From the NCBI RefSeq assembly GCF_900104925.1, contig NZ_LT629735.1, positions 1,520,291 through 1,584,290 of the forward strand: a DNA stretch of 64,000 nt, given 5' to 3'. The notes beneath the pieces were generated by a model that made no database searches, was not told where the DNA came from, and was given only the letters and a program-made list of their open reading frames with translations. The translations under genes and the position numbers were made by a program. Shown in pieces: positions 60,155 through 64,000 of this stretch. Source of the stretch: Opitutus sp. GAS368 (GTDB lineage Bacteria > Verrucomicrobiota > Verrucomicrobiia > Opitutales > Opitutaceae). The stretch's first letter is position 1. Each line of letters starts with the position of its first letter.

Positions 60155-60192
60155 TTGACCTGAATTAATACGATCGTTTAATACTATCGTAT
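60155..60192 (+). promoter_or_regulatory. Promoter and TetR-type operator of the TetR gene
   Basis: TTGACC (60155-60160) and TTTAAT (60177-60182) are separated by 16 bases. Inverted half-sites ATACGATCG (60168) and CTATCGTAT (60184) overlap the -10 box. The ATG is only 3 bases past the operator, implying a very short leader and autorepression. Confidence 0.7.
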
Positions 60193-60195
60193 ATC

Positions 60196-60849
60196 ATGAG
60201 TGATGCCCGGCCAAACGAAACGCTCGATCGTGTATTAATCGCAGCGGAGTCGTTATTTGCAGAGAATGGCTACGATGGGACAACCTTGCGGCAGATAACT
60301 CAGCTCGCGAAGGTTAATCTCGCCGCGGTCAATTATCACCATGGTGACAAAGAGAGCTTGTATCTGGAGATTATCCGGCGCCGCCTTCAACCCATCAATC
60401 AGTCCCGGCTCCGGAACCTCACCGAGGCCGAGCTGCAGGCAGGCGAGGCCCCGGTGCCGCTGGACACGCTCGTGGATATCATGGCTCGCCCCCTGTTCGA
60501 ATTATATGCGGATACCGACCACGGCGGTCGGCACGCGGCGCGGCTCATTGGGCGCAGCCTGGTCGAGCCCCTGCCTTTCATGACGAAATTCCTCGCCGAG
60601 GAATTCCAGCCGGTGATGTCCCGCTTCGGGCAGGCGCTGCGCCGCCATGCCCCGACGCTGAGCCCGGAGGATTTTCTCTGGCGGCTCAGTTTCGTGGTCG
60701 GCGCCATGCTGCACGCCCTCGCAACCCTGCCCCGGATGAAAGATCTGACCCGTGGCATTTGCCGCGACAACGATCAGGCCGCGGCCCGGGCCCGGTTCGT
60801 GCAATTTGCCGTCCGGGTCTTTGGGCCGCCTGAGTCGATCAGCCAATAA
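60196..60849 (+). CDS. TetR family transcriptional regulator (CerR/DUF1956-like)
   Basis: A 217-residue regulator. The N-terminal helix-turn-helix is AAESLFAENGYDGTTLRQIT and continues AKVNLAAVNYHHGDKESLYL; the C-terminal ligand domain resembles DUF1956. No effector gene is adjacent on either side. A strong inverted repeat overlaps its own promoter. Confidence 0.93.
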   Translation: MSDARPNETLDRVLIAAESLFAENGYDGTTLRQITQLAKVNLAAVNYHHGDKESLYLEIIRRRLQPINQSRLRNLTEAELQAGEAPVPLDTLVDIMARPLFELYADTDHGGRHAARLIGRSLVEPLPFMTKFLAEEFQPVMSRFGQALRRHAPTLSPEDFLWRLSFVVGAMLHALATLPRMKDLTRGICRDNDQAAARARFVQFAVRVFGPPESISQ

Positions 60850-61329
60850 TCCGATAGCCTTTCTAATCCTGCGGCCGCCGCACATTGCTACAGGCTGTTT
60901 TTTGCACGCGCAGCTTGCGCTGGAGCGGAATCTGCCTCTCTTCTCCGCCATTCGGGGCGCTGACCACGCCGCGAAGACCGCGGATTCCCGCAACAAAGCC
61001 CCGCTGCGTTGCGTTAAGAGAAGCAACGGAACAATTTCAGCCGCCTGTGCTCTGACCCAGCGCCGGCCTCACCAAGCAATGATTTCTGCCATTATCGTCA
61101 TCACGCTGCTCTCGCTGCTCGTGGCCACTGAGCCCGAGTCGGCGGGTTCGACCGTGCATCCCTCCCCGGAACCGCCTCTGCGGCCGGCTGGACAGAAATC
61201 GCGCGAGGAACCGGCCAAGCCCGACCGGCTGGCGGCCTGAGCGCAGAGCGGTATCCGCGCACACGGAATCCCTGGTGATTTCCGCCTACCGTGCCCGCTG
61301 GGCGTCGGCCTGGTCAGGCTGGTCCGCGC
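60850..61329. other. Intergenic region with one possible small gene
   Basis: This stretch has lower coding quality than its neighbours. Apart from the small frame at 61079-61240 I see no gene, RNA or clear repeat. It is the longest sparsely annotated interval of the window. Confidence 0.5.
61079..61240 (+). CDS. Possible small membrane protein
   Basis: A 53-residue frame with one hydrophobic helix (MISAIIVITLLSLLVATEPE) and a Pro/Arg/Lys-rich polar tail. The shape is that of a small membrane anchor, but the ribosome-binding site is unclear and no family is recognised. Confidence 0.3.
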   Translation: MISAIIVITLLSLLVATEPESAGSTVHPSPEPPLRPAGQKSREEPAKPDRLAA

Positions 61330-61878
61330 TCAATTCAGCGCCCACTTGACCAGCTTTTCGTATTCCTCGGGCGGCACCGCCCCGGTCTTCTGGTTCAGGA
61401 TGCGGCCCTCGCGGCTGATGAGAAAGGTGGTGGGGATGGCGGAGAAGTTCCCGAACGCCTCCACCGTGGCATCCTCGCCCATGACGATCGGGTAGTTCAT
61501 GCCGTTGGCCTGCACGAACTGCTTCACGCGGACCGGACCGGCGCGATCCATCGACACCCCCACGACAACCAGGCCGGCGGCGGCGTATTTCTTCTGCAGG
61601 GCGATGTAGCCGGGAATCTCCTCGACGCACGGCCCGCACCAGGTCGCCCAGAAATCCAGCACGACCACCTTGCCCTTGAACTGGTCGGAGCTGACCTCGT
61701 GGCCGTCCAGATCCTTGAGCTTCCAGGCCGGGGCCGGCAGCGCCGTCGTGGCGATCTGTGCGGGCGCCGGACCGCGGCGGTTTTTCTGGAGGAGCACCGC
61801 TCCGCCGACCAGTGCGGCGACAACGACGAGAACGGAGGCGAGGCGGAGAGAAGTCATGCGCGTGGTCGTGGGAGACAC
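61330..61878 (-). CDS. TlpA/ResA-like thiol-disulfide oxidoreductase
   Basis: A 182-residue membrane-anchored thioredoxin: helix at about residues 13-30, redox motif WATWCGPC (Cys81, Cys84), cis-Pro in SAIPTTFLI. It works in periplasmic disulfide exchange, often for cytochrome c maturation. The GTG at 61878 was chosen because GGAG lies 7 bases upstream; an ATG at 61857 is an alternative. Confidence 0.92.
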   Translation of the reverse strand: MSPTTTRMTSLRLASVLVVVAALVGGAVLLQKNRRGPAPAQIATTALPAPAWKLKDLDGHEVSSDQFKGKVVVLDFWATWCGPCVEEIPGYIALQKKYAAAGLVVVGVSMDRAGPVRVKQFVQANGMNYPIVMGEDATVEAFGNFSAIPTTFLISREGRILNQKTGAVPPEEYEKLVKWALN

Positions 61879-61921
61879 CAGCTCCGGTCTTGTTCCCGGA
61901 AAAAGCGGCTTCGGGGGCGCT

Positions 61922-62812
61922 TTATTCGCCGGTCGGCTCGACGTTGAGGATCTCGATGAACTTCTTCATCGCCGGGGTCAGCACCCGGCCCTTGCGGTGC
62001 AGGATGGCGAGCGGCCGGGTGAACTCCTTCCCCTTGAAGCTGATCGCGGTGAGCGTGCCCTGCTTCACTTCCTGCACGACGGTCGCATGCGGGACAATGG
62101 CGACACCGTGGTCGATCTCGACGGCGCGCTTCACCGTCTCGATGTTGTCGAATTCCATTACCGGCGTGATCTCGAGCTTGTAGTCGCGGAAAATCTGGTC
62201 GACGGCCTTGCGGGTCGGGATGTCGGGATCGAAGCCGATGAACTTGTGGCCGGCCAGCGCCTTGATGTCCACGTCGCCGACCTGCGCCAGCGGATGCTGG
62301 GGGTGGGTGATCAGCACCAGGGTGTCATTGCGGAAGGGAATGTTCTCGATCTGCCGGATGCGCTGCGGGAAGGCGACGAGGCCGAAATCGACCGAGTTAT
62401 GCAGGATATCCTCGTAGACCAGGTTGGAGCGGCGGTATTCGACCCGCACGTTGACCGAGGGGTAGTCGTGCAGGAATTTTTTGATGTAGGGCGGCAGCTC
62501 GTGCAGGCCGATGGAATAGATGGTCGAGATCCGGATGGTGCCGCTGATGACCTTTTTCATCTCCTGCAGCTCGCTCTCCAGCTTCTCATAGACGTGCAGG
62601 ATTTCCTTGGCCGCCTCGTAAATCCGCTGCCCCTCGCGGGTCAGGTTGAACTGCTTCTGGCTCCGGTCGATCATCAGCGTCTTGAAATTCCGTTCCATGG
62701 ACCGGGCCTGCTGGCTGACCGCCGACTGCGTGATGCCGTTCAACTTCGCGGCCTTGGAGAAACTCTTGGTTTCGACCAGATCGGCGAAGATTTTGAAGTT
62801 TTCGATTTGCAT
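61922..62812 (-). CDS. LysR family transcriptional regulator
   Basis: A 296-residue protein. MQIENFKIFADLVETKSFSK and ITQSAVSQQARSMER form the winged helix; residues about 90-290 are the LysR substrate-binding fold. CysB/CysL-like features are visible (NGITQSAVSQQ) but the effector is unknown. Divergent from yggS, with 70 bases between start codons, so it may regulate that gene. Confidence 0.93.
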   Translation of the reverse strand: MQIENFKIFADLVETKSFSKAAKLNGITQSAVSQQARSMERNFKTLMIDRSQKQFNLTREGQRIYEAAKEILHVYEKLESELQEMKKVISGTIRISTIYSIGLHELPPYIKKFLHDYPSVNVRVEYRRSNLVYEDILHNSVDFGLVAFPQRIRQIENIPFRNDTLVLITHPQHPLAQVGDVDIKALAGHKFIGFDPDIPTRKAVDQIFRDYKLEITPVMEFDNIETVKRAVEIDHGVAIVPHATVVQEVKQGTLTAISFKGKEFTRPLAILHRKGRVLTPAMKKFIEILNVEPTGE

Positions 62813-62882
62813 GCGGCCTTTAGGATTGGGTTCAGCATAAACAATGCTTATCTGCAATCCACCCTAAAAGCTGCTGTCCTAG

Positions 62883-63578
62883 ATGTTTATCGATTACGAA
62901 ACTTTCCGAATGCGCGCCGATGCCCTGCTCCATCGAATAGGGGAGCAATGCCGGGCGGCGGGTCGCAACCCCCGGGAAGTGACTCTTTTACCCGTGACCA
63001 AGACCCATCCCGCCGCCGCCGCGGATTACGCCGCGCGCTACGGTCTGGCCGCGGTCGGGGAAAATCGCGTGCAGGAAGCCGCGGAAAAGCGCACCCAAAC
63101 CGCCGCCGCCGTGCGCTGGGAGCTCATCGGCCACTTGCAGTCCAACAAGGCGAAGCTGGCCGTCGAACATTTCGGCCGCATCCAGAGCGTCGACAGCGAA
63201 AAGCTCCTGAACGTCCTCGATCGCGCCGCCGGCGAACTCGGCCGCAAGCTGCCCGTCCTGCTGCAGATCAACGCCGGCAACGATCCGGCCAAGTTCGGGG
63301 CCGAGCCCGCGGACGCCCCCCGCCTGCTCGAACTCGCCCTGACCAAGGCGCACCTGCAGGTCGAAGGCCTGATGACCATCGCGCCGCTCTCCGATGATCC
63401 CGCCGTGGCGCGCCGCACCTTCGCCCATCTCCGGACGATCCGCGACCAGCTGGCCGCCCGCTCCGGCGTCCCGCTGCGGGAACTGTCCATGGGCATGAGC
63501 GGCGACCTTGATGCCGCCCTCGCCGAGGGCAGCACGCTGGTGCGGATCGGTTCCGCCCTTTACGGGCCGCGCGATTAG
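62883..63578 (+). CDS. yggS: PLP homeostasis protein (YggS/PLPBP family)
   Basis: A 231-residue alanine-racemase-fold protein with the PLP lysine at residue 40 (LLPVTKTHP), GENRVQEAAEK, WELIGHLQSNKAK and the C-terminal LSMGMSGDLDAALAEGSTLV and GSALYGPRD. It binds and buffers pyridoxal phosphate in the cytoplasm. Divergent from the LysR gene. Confidence 0.95.
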   Translation: MFIDYETFRMRADALLHRIGEQCRAAGRNPREVTLLPVTKTHPAAAADYAARYGLAAVGENRVQEAAEKRTQTAAAVRWELIGHLQSNKAKLAVEHFGRIQSVDSEKLLNVLDRAAGELGRKLPVLLQINAGNDPAKFGAEPADAPRLLELALTKAHLQVEGLMTIAPLSDDPAVARRTFAHLRTIRDQLAARSGVPLRELSMGMSGDLDAALAEGSTLVRIGSALYGPRD

Positions 63579-63661
63579 TTCCCGCGACACCAGCAAAATC
63601 TTACGGCCCGTGAAAACTTTCCTCGTTGCGCTGCGGCCGGAAGCAACTTGGCTGCTCTTCC

Positions 63662-64000
63662 GTGGAAGCGAAAAAATTCACGGCCGCGCAGCGAAAAGCC
63701 CTGGAGGCGCTGCTGGATGATCCCTCCCCCGCGGTGCGCGCCGCCCTCCTCGCGCAGTTCGCCCGGCACGGCCGCGAAAGCGTCGATCTGCTCCGTTCCT
63801 TCACCAGCCAGTCCAACCGCGTGCTGGCCCTGCATGCCGCCTCCTATCTGCGCGAGCTGAATTTCTCCGACCCGGTCACGGAGTTCCGCGGTTTCATCCG
63901 CTCACTCAACTACGAACTGGAGACGGGGGCGCTGCTGCTCAGTCGCACCGTCAATCCCGACGTCGACATCGGCGCCTGCTGCACGCAGCTGGACGCGATG
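63662..64000 (+). CDS. SirB1/transglutaminase-like protein, N-terminal part (runs off window)
   Basis: The frame opens at a GTG and is still open at the window end. Residues 1-70 form HEAT-like helices (LEALLDDPSPAVRAALLAQF), then LNYELETGALLLSRTVNPDV and QLDAM, typical of the SirB1/DUF1202-type transglutaminase-like family. The catalytic region lies outside the window. Confidence 0.75.
   Translation, partial: MEAKKFTAAQRKALEALLDDPSPAVRAALLAQFARHGRESVDLLRSFTSQSNRVLALHAASYLRELNFSDPVTEFRGFIRSLNYELETGALLLSRTVNPDVDIGACCTQLDAM

Overview
The window reads as a GC-rich chromosome segment from a free-living Gram-negative bacterium, most likely Verrucomicrobiota close to Opitutaceae. That placement is inferred from the gene mix (TonB receptor, ADOP-type permease, rhombosortase, DUF5069 and DUF885 proteins, glycine-rich RRM protein) and from the many short hairpin repeats between genes. 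It was not tested by any search. No rRNA, tRNA, CRISPR array, integrase or transposase was recognised. Genes lie on both strands, usually close together, often with ATGA start/stop overlaps.

Layout. 1-4.4 kb: C-terminus of a membrane pyrophosphatase, a DUF5069 protein, a DUF885 protein and a LysR regulator. 4.4-13.5 kb: a plus-strand run that starts with a rhombotarget lipoprotein and its rhombosortase, continues with overlapping lplT and aas (lysophospholipid uptake and re-acylation), then a membrane protein, a GNAT-aminotransferase fusion, a secreted alpha/beta hydrolase and an arylamine N-acetyltransferase. 13.5-24.9 kb: transglutaminase-like protein, TonB receptor, gamma-glutamyltransferase, ADOP permease and several small membrane or unknown proteins. 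24.9-33.9 kb: tandem nucleotide pyrophosphatases, degenerate signalling proteins (a receiver with Glu at the phosphoacceptor site and a LytS-like protein without its His), an XRE regulator with phased upstream boxes, a YyaL-type thioredoxin protein and an ABC-F ATPase. 34-42.6 kb: a NatAB-like exporter next to a LytS/LytTR pair, a hybrid PAS histidine kinase and a ribokinase. 42.6-46 kb: M1 aminopeptidase and a YdeI-like protein. 46.2-52 kb: a minus-strand cluster deoC - aldehyde dehydrogenase - POT transporter - truncated aldehyde dehydrogenase - membrane protein. 52-64 kb: housekeeping and envelope genes (thioesterases, RarD, GDSL esterase, FKBP, DacA-type peptidase, 2-hydroxyacid dehydrogenase, uracil-DNA glycosylase, RRM protein, TetR, TlpA, LysR, YggS, start of a SirB1-like protein).

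Two things stand out. First, rhombosortase, LplT and Aas are translationally coupled, which suggests that rhombosortase chemistry consumes or releases phospholipid that LplT-Aas recycles. Second, in the deoC cluster a small GxxExxY (PD-(D/E)XK-like) gene sits exactly between inverted arms built on a 29-bp sequence, and an 84-bp gene-less copy with the same arms fills another gap of the same cluster. This looks like a nuclease-bearing element and its MITE-like derivative.

The window also carries several families of hairpin repeats. Some lie inside reading frames, and one supplies the stop codons of both genes that converge on it.
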